23,430 bases of DNA from an uncultured Erysipelotrichaceae bacterium (GTDB lineage: Bacteria; Bacillota_I; Bacilli_A; Erysipelotrichales; Coprobacillaceae): contig ONFH01000091.1 in the NCBI GenBank assembly GCA_900317015.1, forward strand, positions 1 through 23,430. Direction: 5' to 3'. Below are positions 1-6,734 of this stretch, in pieces (position 1 is the first letter of the stretch; every line of letters starts with the position of its first letter). A program made the position numbers and the translations under genes. Below the pieces are notes generated by a model. That model was not told where the DNA came from. It made no database searches and worked only from the letters and a program-made list of their open reading frames with translations.

Positions 1-264
1 AAAAAAGATCAGGTGATCGTCAGAACACCTTTGATTCCCGGCATTACGGCAACAGAGGAAAACATTTCTGCAATCGCTTCATTCTTAAAAGAATGCGACC
101 AAGAAGCTCATTATGAAATGTTAAACTATAATACATTAGCGGGAGCTAAGTATGATCTTACGCCATTTGATTATTCGCTCAAGGATCTAAAGCCTTTAAG
201 TCAGAATGAACTAGATGCTTTGAAGGCAGTTGCTTTAAAAGCTGGACTCACTCACGTGAAATAA
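1..264 (+). CDS. Glycyl-radical enzyme activating protein, C-terminal fragment
   Basis: The reading frame is open from base 1 (first codons AAA AAA GAT CAG) and ends with TAA at 262-264, so the gene begins outside the window; the GTG at 13 is internal, not a start. The visible 87 residues contain RTPLIPGITATEENI, which resembles the R-x-P-x-IPG-x-N/T-x-xEENI segment near the end of the radical-SAM barrel in pyruvate-formate-lyase-type activases. They also contain LNYNTLAGAKYDL, which resembles the LxYNxLAxxKY tail of that family. Known members use SAM and a [4Fe-4S] cluster to install a glycyl radical on a partner enzyme in the cytoplasm. The CxxxCxxC cluster motif and the partner would lie upstream and cannot be seen. 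No terminator follows before the next gene. Which glycyl-radical enzyme is served is unknown. Confidence 0.75.
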   Translation, partial: KKDQVIVRTPLIPGITATEENISAIASFLKECDQEAHYEMLNYNTLAGAKYDLTPFDYSLKDLKPLSQNELDALKAVALKAGLTHVK

Positions 265-272
265 GAAAATTG

Positions 273-281
273 TGGTACAAT
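273..281 (+). promoter_or_regulatory. Extended -10 promoter before the 302 gene
   Basis: TG-G-TACAAT matches an extended -10 element. No convincing -35 lies 17 bases upstream. It would start transcription in the short gap between the activase stop and the 302 start codon. Confidence 0.4.
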
Positions 282-301
282 AAAAGGTGGGGTGAGGAAA
301 A

Positions 302-730
302 ATGAAAATGCCGCCAATCGAAAAGATTCCCGAAGCATACAGCGCCATTGTCGATGGCAGGGTGGAGATGCATGAAGATCATGCCCTCGTCACATCAAGT
401 GATCATAGTAAAGTCTATTTGGTGAAATGGAAAGAAAACACTTTCTATTCTAATGATAACGCGACTTACTGGCAGGGCTATCCTGGCTATCCGGTGTTGG
501 CAGTTCTATTGTTGCAAGGACGCTTACCTTACAATGAAGATCTTGCGAAACATTTAAAAGGAATCAACTGGCACGACTTAAATAAGAAATATAAAAGAGA
601 TTATCATCAGGCGCTAGAAAAGGCTTTAGAAAATGATGATCATAAAGAGGCGATTTTTACCGAAATGGATCGTGTCTATCATGTACTAGAAGCCATGGAC
701 TTGACTGTGACAAGAAAAAAGAATCTCTAA
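302..730 (+). CDS. Conserved-looking protein of unknown function, 142 aa
   Basis: I do not recognise a named family. The ATG at 302 is preceded by a purine-rich GGGGTGAGG ribosome site at 290-298; a second ATG at 308 is a less likely start. The protein is soluble, with no signal peptide or membrane segment. An N-terminal half with alternating strands (including the segments DHALVTSS, VYLVKW and NATYWQGYPGYP) is followed by a charged helical C-terminal half (NWHDLNKKYKRDYHQALEKAL). The tryptophan- and tyrosine-rich centre around residues 55-65 looks like a structured core rather than random translation, and codon use resembles the neighbours. It follows the activase by 37 bases and ends at a strong terminator, so it is either a monocistron from its own promoter or the last gene of the activase operon. 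Confidence 0.8.
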   Translation: MKMPPIEKIPEAYSAIVDGRVEMHEDHALVTSSDHSKVYLVKWKENTFYSNDNATYWQGYPGYPVLAVLLLQGRLPYNEDLAKHLKGINWHDLNKKYKRDYHQALEKALENDDHKEAIFTEMDRVYHVLEAMDLTVTRKKNL

Positions 731-731
731 G

Positions 732-760
732 AAATGACTGAATCAATCAGTCATTTTTTA
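732..760 (+). terminator. Intrinsic terminator of the 302 gene
   Basis: Perfect 10-bp stem AAATGACTGA (732-741) / TCAGTCATTT (747-756) with a 5-base loop and a T-run to 759, two bases after the stop codon. Confidence 0.85.
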
Positions 761-784
761 ATTTTCAATACATACATGTTAAAT

Positions 785-817
785 AGAAAAAAGGGTCTCG
801 CAATCGCGAGATCCCTT
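785..817 (-). terminator. Intrinsic terminator of glnS
   Basis: Arms 791-801 (AAGGGTCTCGC) and 806-817 (GCGAGATCCCTT) pair with one bulged base and a 4-base loop. On the minus strand the stem is followed by a T-rich run. It sits directly after the glnS stop codon at 819. Confidence 0.85.
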
Positions 818-818
818 G

Positions 819-2486
819 TTATTTCTTAGGTAACTTGAATGAGCTCTTTAACGAAGTAATTCTATTAAAGATTGGTGTATCTTTTGTTGAATCCTTTGGA
901 TCAATATTGAAATAACCTTTTCTTACAAACTGGAAGGCATCGCCTGGTTTGTAGTCTTTAATGTTTTCTTCAATATAAGCATTGTCAAGAACTGTCAATG
1001 AATTTGGATTAATGTTTACAGAACCATCTTCATTGTAAACACCTTTTTCTTCATCAACTAACTGTTCATAAAGACGAACAGTGACTTTCTTAGAATGATG
1101 AACAGAGACCCAATGAATCGTACCCTTGACCTTACGACCCTTGAAGCCTGTGCCAGACTTTGTTTCTGGATCATAAGTGCCATGGATCACTGTGACATTT
1201 CCATTCTCATCTGTTTCATAGCTTGTGCACTTAACGAAGTAAGCGTTCATTAAACGAACTTCATTGCCCACAAAGAAACGATAATATTTCTTTGGTGGAT
1301 CGACCATAAAGTCATCACGTTCAATATAAAGTTCTCTTTCAAAAGGAACTTTACGAGAGCCTAATGCTTCGTTTTCTACATTGTTTGGTGCATCAAGATA
1401 TTCGACCTGTTCTTCAGGATAGTTATCGATCACTAATTTGATTGGATCTAAGACAGCCATCAAACGAGGAGCCTTAGGTTTTAAATCATCACGGATACAA
1501 TATTCCAGCATTGCGTAATCAGCGGAAGACTGTGATTTTGTAACGGATGTCATTTCCATGAATTTCTTGATTGATTCTGGTGTGAAACCTCTTCGTCTTA
1601 AAGCTGCGATCGTAACAAGACGAGGATCATCCCAGCCATCAACAGTGCCGTTCTCGACAAGCTTCTTGATATAACGTTTGCCAGTTACGACATTTGTTAA
1701 ATAAAGCTTAGAGAATTCGATCTGTTTTGGTGGGTTTGGGAATTCCGTTTCTCTTACGACCCAGTCGTAAAGTGGACGATGGTCTTCAAATTCTAACGTA
1801 CAAATAGAATGCGTAACGCCTTCAATCGCATCTTCGATTGGATGAGCAAAGTCATACATTGGATAAATGCACCACTTATCACCAGTATTATGATGAGTCA
1901 CATGGGCAACACGATAGATGATTGGGTCACGCATATTAATATTAGGTGAGGCCATATCAATCTTCGCACGTAATACTTTTTCACCATCTTTGAACTCATC
2001 GTTTTTCATACGTTCGAAAAGATCTAAGTTTTCTTCAACAGAACGATCACGATAAGGAGAATTCTTTCCTGGTTCCGTTAATGTCCCACGATATTCTCTG
2101 ATCTCATCAGCGCTTAAGTCATCGACATAAGCTTTTCCTTTTTTGATAAGCTTAACGGCTAATTCATACATCTGATCAAAGTAGTTTGATGCATATCTTA
2201 CACCGCCAACATATTTAGCACCCAGCCATTCCACATCTTTAATGATCGAATCCACAAATTCCGTATTTTCTTTCTTCGCATTCGTATCATCGAAACGTAA
2301 ATGGAAGTCTCCACCGTATTCTTTCGCTAAGCCATAGTTCAATAAAATACTCTTGGCATGGCCAATGTGAAGGTAACCATTTGGTTCTGGCGGGAATCTT
2401 GTAACAACTTTATCGTAAGTCCCATTTGCAAGGTCTTCATCGATAATCTTTTCAATAAAATTTTTACTTTTAACTTCAGTATCCAT
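819..2486 (-). CDS. glnS: Glutaminyl-tRNA synthetase
   Basis: Class I aminoacyl-tRNA synthetase that charges tRNA-Gln with glutamine in the cytoplasm. At 555 aa it has the usual bacterial GlnRS length. The ATP-binding PPEPNGYLHIGHAKS segment places the HIGH motif at residues 40-43. RFDDTN (64-69), CIYPMYDFAHPIEDAIEGVTHSICTLEF (206-233) and DGWDDPR (283-289) are GlnRS/GluRS landmarks, and the C-terminal third is the anticodon-binding beta-barrel region. The second signature is unusual: where E. coli GlnRS has VMSKRK, this protein reads VTGKRY (267-272), keeping only the central KR. Many Firmicutes lack GlnRS and make Gln-tRNA by the GatCAB amidotransferase, so its presence is informative about lineage. 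The start has an AGGGGGAAG ribosome site. An extended -10 lies just upstream, and the gene is 43 bases after the VanZ stop, so it may be both independently transcribed and part of the upstream operon. Confidence 0.97.
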   Translation of the reverse strand: MDTEVKSKNFIEKIIDEDLANGTYDKVVTRFPPEPNGYLHIGHAKSILLNYGLAKEYGGDFHLRFDDTNAKKENTEFVDSIIKDVEWLGAKYVGGVRYASNYFDQMYELAVKLIKKGKAYVDDLSADEIREYRGTLTEPGKNSPYRDRSVEENLDLFERMKNDEFKDGEKVLRAKIDMASPNINMRDPIIYRVAHVTHHNTGDKWCIYPMYDFAHPIEDAIEGVTHSICTLEFEDHRPLYDWVVRETEFPNPPKQIEFSKLYLTNVVTGKRYIKKLVENGTVDGWDDPRLVTIAALRRRGFTPESIKKFMEMTSVTKSQSSADYAMLEYCIRDDLKPKAPRLMAVLDPIKLVIDNYPEEQVEYLDAPNNVENEALGSRKVPFERELYIERDDFMVDPPKKYYRFFVGNEVRLMNAYFVKCTSYETDENGNVTVIHGTYDPETKSGTGFKGRKVKGTIHWVSVHHSKKVTVRLYEQLVDEEKGVYNEDGSVNINPNSLTVLDNAYIEENIKDYKPGDAFQFVRKGYFNIDPKDSTKDTPIFNRITSLKSSFKLPKK

Positions 2487-2516
2487 TTTATCTTCCCCCT
2501 TTATTTTATGACATTA

Positions 2517-2525
2517 ATTGTATCA
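2517..2525 (-). promoter_or_regulatory. Extended -10 promoter of glnS
   Basis: On the minus strand TG-A-TACAAT lies about 30 bases upstream of the glnS ATG, between it and the VanZ stop. The -35 region is poor, as is usual for extended -10 promoters. No T-box leader fits in the available space. Confidence 0.45.
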
Positions 2526-2529
2526 AATA

Positions 2530-3006
2530 TCAATCATTACGTCTATATCGAAATCGCTTTATGCCCATGGCTAGCACGATTCCCACAAGGCCGCCTAAAG
2601 TATTGGCAATGACATCATCAGTCTGACTCAGCCCTAAAGCAAAGATGTACTGGAGAACTTCAATGCTTAAAGATGTGACAAAGCAGATTAGGAGGCTCTT
2701 CTTAAAAGAATACTGTTTCAGTAAAATAAGAAAGACGCCCAATGGGGCAAACATAATGATGTTTTCCAAATAATAAACGATATTATTCATCGAAGCCTGC
2801 AATGTCTGAAATGGCATCAAGTCGATGCGGCGATAGGATGTATGACGAGCAAAAAAGCAGATATAGATCACATTGATTATATAGAAATAAAACAAGCCAT
2901 GTAGAAAGTCAGTTTTCTTAAGTTTGACAAGAATGATCGAAAGGATCAGTGAGATCGGCACGGAGTACAGCAACATTGGCAGGGTCAGTTTTAAGAGACG
3001 GATCAT
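2530..3006 (-). CDS. VanZ-family membrane protein
   Basis: A 158-residue, very hydrophobic protein with about four to five predicted membrane helices: roughly residues 7-27, 35-53, 77-96, 103-119 and 130-148. The family signature is visible as NIIMFAPLGVFL (about 82-93), followed by SLSIEVLQYIFALGLSQTDD and IANTLGGLVG (about 112-142). VanZ of Tn1546 gives low-level teicoplanin resistance by an unclear mechanism; most chromosomal relatives have no known function. Its ATG overlaps the TGA of the upstream deaminase-like gene (ATGA at 3006-3003), so translation of the two is coupled and they probably act together. A link to glycopeptide resistance should not be assumed, since no other van gene is present. 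Confidence 0.9.
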   Translation of the reverse strand: MIRLLKLTLPMLLYSVPISLILSIILVKLKKTDFLHGLFYFYIINVIYICFFARHTSYRRIDLMPFQTLQASMNNIVYYLENIIMFAPLGVFLILLKQYSFKKSLLICFVTSLSIEVLQYIFALGLSQTDDVIANTLGGLVGIVLAMGIKRFRYRRND

Positions 3007-5498
3007 GAGCGATGATGCTTAAGCTTCTGAGCATGAGGATCACTCAGAGCGTCATAATAACGCTTCGCATAGTGCAGCATCAGATCCGCATGATCACCAT
3101 CATAGAAGAATGTAATATAGCCCTGCAAAGAATTCGCCTTATCTCTTAAGATCTTATTATGATGATCAATAAATGTACGTGACTTATAAATAGAGTTCTT
3201 AGCGTCCTGGATCAGATTGCTGGCGGCAGAATTGCCATCAAAGGCAAGGATGATCGACTGACGACGCTTGAAGATCTCATAGGTGAAACTCTTATAAACA
3301 CCAAGCGGTGAGGTTTCAATAGAAACACGGATATTCAGTTCATGGTGTTTCAGCTTGTGTGCTTCACGCTCTGTCAATAAGCATGGGACAAAAGCATAGA
3401 TCTCAAATTTTCCCTTGTTATGATCGACAATATATTTCTCATAACCGCTCATCTTTGGTCCGATTACAAAGAAGATCTTCTTTGGATCACCACGCTTCAA
3501 CAGATCATTTAAAAGCTCTGTTTCATAATTACGTAACTTCGTATGATGCGTTGTCGAATTAAAACTGCCGCCAACGACGATCATTGGAATCTTATGTTCC
3601 GGAAGAGGCTTGATTTGCTTTCCTAAAACATCATAAGGATCAAGATGTCGTTCACTCATACCTAGCTTCAGATCCTGATCTTTTGAACGAATCTCTTTTT
3701 CATAGAAACTTTCTACGTCTTCATGACACGTTGACGCAAAATTATGCATGGCTTTTTCAAAGACAGCCATGGAATGATCGATGATTTGATCCTCAACTTG
3801 ACGCATTTTCAGCTGATCATCAAACGTCAGATCTAACATGCGTTCAAGCGACAGCTGTTCATCAATAGAATTCGTGCCATATAAGGCGCCGCCATCGGTG
3901 CCCTGGACACAGGCGATGCCTTCATTAAGATACTGCTTCAATGGATGATAGCTTAGATCACTTAGATTGTTCAAGCGAACATTGCTGGTGATCTGGAATT
4001 CAAGCACGACGCCATGTTGCTTAAGCTTCTCTAATAATTTCTTACCTTTAGCTGTTTTTAGCTGAGCCGTATAGAGACCATGACCAATACGCATATAAGG
4101 GAAGGCCTGTCCTTCTTCAAGGGCCTCTTCAACACAGGCAATAGAATTGAAAACATTATCTGGCAGAGAATCATTCTCGCCGGCATGGATACGGATCACA
4201 AAGTCCGGTACTTTCTTTGTTAAAGCAACAACATAGCCGATGACGTCCTGCAGTTCCTTGATATCATTTAATTCCTCACCGACGAAATCACAGCCGGCGA
4301 CATAAGGATCATGACAGATTGCACTTAAGACATTGAGGTTCTCCACAAAATAGTTTTCATGGGGAATCTGATCTTTGACGATCGTCAATGGGATACGACG
4401 CATGGCAGCTAAAAAGCGTAGGGTTACGCCAGTCTCCTCGGTGATGCGAGGCATGACTTGATGGATCTCACTTAACACATGAGCAGCTTCCTGACGTTTG
4501 ACGAGGGCGGTGTCAGAAATTTCTACATAAGTGATTCCCACTCTCTGATAGGAACGAGCGATCCATAAAAGTTCATTTTGGAAAAGCGTATTATTTTTAT
4601 AGATAGGATCAAGACTATCTTTTAACATTTGCTTGATTGCCTGGACGATTTCCTCATCAGGAATCTTTGTGTAGTCCTTAATGTCGATAGAATCTTCAGA
4701 ACGAATTCCTTTGGTAAAGACATAACGATAAAGATAGACTTTTTCAAGATTGGTGAACACGGCCTGGCCATCTTTCATGACCGAAAGAGAAGCACGGATC
4801 TTTGCAATGTTGCTTTCAGCATCTTTTAAATTATTTAGGATCAGATCCGCAAAGTTGATGTACGTATGATCATCAATACGACGATCAAGATATTTCCCCT
4901 TAAGCGGTGAATCGACATATTCAGATGCGACCTGCTTACGCTGCTTTTCAAGCTTTGCTTTCTGTGATTTAGAAAGTCGAAGATCAAGCTTCTTAATATA
5001 GTAGTAAGGATATCTGATCTCATGGAAGATCCCTAAAGCAATTAACAGATCAGGATGCAAATTGGCATTACGATGGGTATGAAGATCCGAATGGAATTTT
5101 ACTTCTTCACGAATGTACGTTTTAACAAGCGTCTTAAATTCACTCAGTTTATAGTCCTTTGTCTGCGACATCAACGTTTTGGCGATGGCTGGCAGACTGG
5201 CTTTCTTGCTTATGCGCCCATCGGGATAGATGTTTGCAATCTTCGTATGACCTAATCGTAAGATGTAAACACGCTGGTCATTCCCATCAATGTAACAAGG
5301 GACATTTCCCTCAATGATCTTGTAACCATTTTTTTCATAGGTGATGGGAAGCTGACACAAAGAAGCTAAATTGGTAATTAAATTCCCTGTCTTATGATTA
5401 GGGGTACGTAATTGATAATGCATTTTTTGACCATCAAGAAAGAGTGTAATGATAATATCTTTTTCCTGATCTAAATAAAATTTTCCAAAATAAGTCAT
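3003..5498 (-). CDS. Adenosine-deaminase-like protein with C-terminal SLOG-like domain
   Basis: The start at 5498 (MTYFGKFYL) is chosen over an upstream in-frame ATG at 5582: it has a GGAG site 8 bases away, and the promoter -10 (5527-5532) lies inside the longer version. The result is 831 aa. Residues 1-120 form an uncharacterised N-terminal region. Residues about 130-560 resemble the adenosine/AMP deaminase barrel, with metal ligands H140/H142 (DLHTHRN), H438 and proposed acid E441 (RIHAGE), H473 (RIGHG) and D535 (GTDGG). An insertion lies between the HxH and the rest of the barrel. Ordinary adenosine deaminase is about 340 aa, so this is a large variant. Residues about 636-770 resemble a SLOG/DprA-type Rossmannoid domain: IVVGGSF, FFVIGPKMSGYEKYI, ETSPLGVYKSF, ILAFDGNSAASNLIQDA. 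SLOG domains are known to bind nucleotides or nucleotide-derived signals. Deamination of an adenosine-type substrate is inferred from motifs; the true substrate is unknown. It is coupled by ATGA to the VanZ gene. Confidence 0.85.
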   Translation of the reverse strand: MTYFGKFYLDQEKDIIITLFLDGQKMHYQLRTPNHKTGNLITNLASLCQLPITYEKNGYKIIEGNVPCYIDGNDQRVYILRLGHTKIANIYPDGRISKKASLPAIAKTLMSQTKDYKLSEFKTLVKTYIREEVKFHSDLHTHRNANLHPDLLIALGIFHEIRYPYYYIKKLDLRLSKSQKAKLEKQRKQVASEYVDSPLKGKYLDRRIDDHTYINFADLILNNLKDAESNIAKIRASLSVMKDGQAVFTNLEKVYLYRYVFTKGIRSEDSIDIKDYTKIPDEEIVQAIKQMLKDSLDPIYKNNTLFQNELLWIARSYQRVGITYVEISDTALVKRQEAAHVLSEIHQVMPRITEETGVTLRFLAAMRRIPLTIVKDQIPHENYFVENLNVLSAICHDPYVAGCDFVGEELNDIKELQDVIGYVVALTKKVPDFVIRIHAGENDSLPDNVFNSIACVEEALEEGQAFPYMRIGHGLYTAQLKTAKGKKLLEKLKQHGVVLEFQITSNVRLNNLSDLSYHPLKQYLNEGIACVQGTDGGALYGTNSIDEQLSLERMLDLTFDDQLKMRQVEDQIIDHSMAVFEKAMHNFASTCHEDVESFYEKEIRSKDQDLKLGMSERHLDPYDVLGKQIKPLPEHKIPMIVVGGSFNSTTHHTKLRNYETELLNDLLKRGDPKKIFFVIGPKMSGYEKYIVDHNKGKFEIYAFVPCLLTEREAHKLKHHELNIRVSIETSPLGVYKSFTYEIFKRRQSIILAFDGNSAASNLIQDAKNSIYKSRTFIDHHNKILRDKANSLQGYITFFYDGDHADLMLHYAKRYYDALSDPHAQKLKHHRS

Positions 5499-5526
5499 TG
5501 CTCGTGCTCCTTTTTTATTTCCCACT

Positions 5527-5555
5527 ATTATAACATGCATCAAGAAACTAAGAAA
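5527..5555 (-). promoter_or_regulatory. Promoter of the deaminase-SLOG gene
   Basis: On the minus strand TG-T-TATAAT is a perfect extended -10 (TATAAT at 5532-5527). A weak -35 (TTTCTT, 5555-5550) lies 17 bases upstream. It falls downstream of the hydrolase terminator, so the deaminase-VanZ unit is transcribed separately. Confidence 0.65.
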
Positions 5556-5562
5556 GTTCGTG

Positions 5563-5595
5563 AAAAAGAAAACGTATGGCATAAAACCATACGTT
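5563..5595 (-). terminator. Intrinsic terminator of the alpha/beta hydrolase gene
   Basis: Perfect 9-bp stem AACGTATGG (5571-5579) / CCATACGTT (5587-5595), followed on the minus strand by TTCTTTTT. The stem overlaps the TAA stop codon of the hydrolase gene at 5594-5596. Confidence 0.85.
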
Positions 5596-6556
5596 AATCT
5601 TTCATCTCATTGAAAACTTCTGTAATTTCCTGAAAAGCTTCCTGTGCTTCAGGAATTGGCAGAAGAGGATAGTTATGAATCATTGCTTTTCTAGCAATCA
5701 AGTTTGTAGACACATGAGCTTTGACGAGCTGATGATAGAACTTCATAATATCCGGATAGAAAATATCATTTGTACCCGCGATGATCGTCACGTTCTTTAA
5801 ATGAGACACATCACCGTAGAGTGGTGAAACTTTGTAGGCGTAAACTGATTTTGCGCCGGCCCACATTTGTCCAAGCTGCTTGAGACCATATGAGGCTAAT
5901 AATGGATCTTTGGATTCATAACGTAAGATGTCAAAGTTAGACATCGTTACATCGACCCATGGTGAAATAAGGATCAATTGATCTGGCTCCATAATTGATT
6001 CCAAACTTTCACAGAAACCAGCTGCCAGACCGCCTCCGGCACCAGCTCCCATAATAATAGTAGGCTTCGTCGTATCGAGTGAGCGATAGAGCGCATCGAC
6101 CATTTCGTACGCCTGTTCGTGAGTAGCAGTTGGTACGAGATGGTAAAGGGGCACATAAACTTTCGCATTGAGATCTTTACATAACTTATCAATAAAGCCC
6201 CATTCATTGAAACTAGGCTGATTGATATAGCCACCAGAGTGAAGATACAAAATATTAAAGTCATAATTAGCATTACCGGTCAACGTGTAAAGCTGGTGGT
6301 TAGAAAATGACGTTTCTTGAACAGAACTCATCATATAACGGGTCAGCTTATAGCTTTGCGTGTTGATCTGGGACTTTTCATAAACGAAAGATTGAAACTT
6401 CTCCTGTGAAGAAAGTTCATCTTTATGAGAAAGCAGTTTGATCGATTCTTCTACAGCTTTTGAACGAACGCTGCGGTGAAAGCATTTGCGGTAGAGATAG
6501 CGAATTCCAGAGGCCGTTAAGATCGTGCCAGCTAGAAAGGCTTTCTTTTTATACAT
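5594..6556 (-). CDS. Alpha/beta-hydrolase (HSL/acetyl-esterase-like) fold protein without the catalytic serine
   Basis: The start at 6556 (MYKKKAFLAG) is preferred over an ATG at 6589: a GGAAAGGAAG ribosome site lies a few bases upstream, and the earlier ATG falls in the operator-like palindrome. The 320-residue protein begins with a basic stretch and a short hydrophobic segment (about 6-22) that could be a membrane anchor. The hormone-sensitive-lipase-type order is clear: LHSGGY (105-110) at the oxyanion HGGG site, the nucleophile elbow, SPWVDV (198-203), GTNDIF with acid D264, and MIHNYPLLPIPEA with H294. The elbow, however, reads G170-A-G-A-G174 instead of G-D-S-A-G, so residue 172 is glycine and the serine is missing. 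Known relatives hydrolyse small esters or lipids; this one is predicted inactive as an ordinary esterase and may be a binding or regulatory pseudo-enzyme. It is monocistronic, with its own promoter and terminator. Confidence 0.85.
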   Translation of the reverse strand: MYKKKAFLAGTILTASGIRYLYRKCFHRSVRSKAVEESIKLLSHKDELSSQEKFQSFVYEKSQINTQSYKLTRYMMSSVQETSFSNHQLYTLTGNANYDFNILYLHSGGYINQPSFNEWGFIDKLCKDLNAKVYVPLYHLVPTATHEQAYEMVDALYRSLDTTKPTIIMGAGAGGGLAAGFCESLESIMEPDQLILISPWVDVTMSNFDILRYESKDPLLASYGLKQLGQMWAGAKSVYAYKVSPLYGDVSHLKNVTIIAGTNDIFYPDIMKFYHQLVKAHVSTNLIARKAMIHNYPLLPIPEAQEAFQEITEVFNEMKD

Positions 6557-6572
6557 AAACAACTTCCTTTCC

Positions 6573-6590
6573 TTTGAGCTTGAGCTCAAA
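6573..6590. promoter_or_regulatory. Operator-like palindrome before the hydrolase gene
   Basis: Perfect inverted repeat TTTGAGCT-TG-AGCTCAAA, placed between the -10 and the ribosome site at about the expected transcription start. This is a classical repressor position. The binding protein is not identified. Confidence 0.5.
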
Positions 6591-6599
6591 TTTCAACCT

Positions 6600-6627
6600 A
6601 TCTTATCATAAGGCGTTTATTTGTCAA
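6600..6627 (-). promoter_or_regulatory. Sigma-A promoter of the hydrolase gene
   Basis: On the minus strand a consensus -35 TTGACA (6627-6622) is followed, 16 bases on, by TAAGAT (6605-6600). Confidence 0.6.
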
Positions 6628-6640
6628 ATTATATTTGTGT

Positions 6641-6664
6641 TAAGAAAAGGTAAGAAAAGGTAAG
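6641..6664. repeat. Short tandem 10-base repeat between divergent promoters
   Basis: TAAGAAAAGG occurs twice in tandem (6641-6660) and a third partial copy TAAG follows. It lies between the divergent promoters of the hydrolase and HAD genes. Confidence 0.6.
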
Positions 6665-6681
6665 CAAGCGTGGGGCGACGA

Positions 6682-6709
6682 TTGTAATTTTTCTCGTTTA
6701 AAGTATAAT
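6682..6709 (+). promoter_or_regulatory. Promoter of the HAD phosphatase gene
   Basis: TTGTAA (6682-6687), 16-base spacer, perfect TATAAT (6704-6709). It is divergent from the hydrolase promoter. Confidence 0.6.
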
Positions 6710-6734
6710 GGTGCCATAAGGAGTGAGATAAGAT

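Noticed and set aside
2487..2529. T-box leader for glnS
   Set aside because: Only 43 bases separate it from the VanZ stop; a T-box needs about 200 bases with a specifier loop and antiterminator.
2358..2612. Plus-strand frame over the start of glnS and the VanZ end
   Set aside because: It is antisense to two well-supported genes, has no ribosome site and no recognisable protein features.
2530..3006. Glycopeptide-resistance gene
   Set aside because: VanZ-like proteins are common in chromosomes without resistance, and no vanH/A/X or regulator genes are present.
2530..5498. A genuine RADAR defence locus
   Set aside because: The RdrA ATPase is absent on both sides. Neighbours are glnS and an alpha/beta hydrolase, so only a loose analogy is justified.
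5499..5582. 28-residue N-terminal extension of the deaminase-SLOG protein, hydrophobic and signal-like
   Set aside because: The extension crosses the promoter -10 (5527-5532), and the ATG at 5498 has its own GGAG site; the apparent signal sequence is an artefact.
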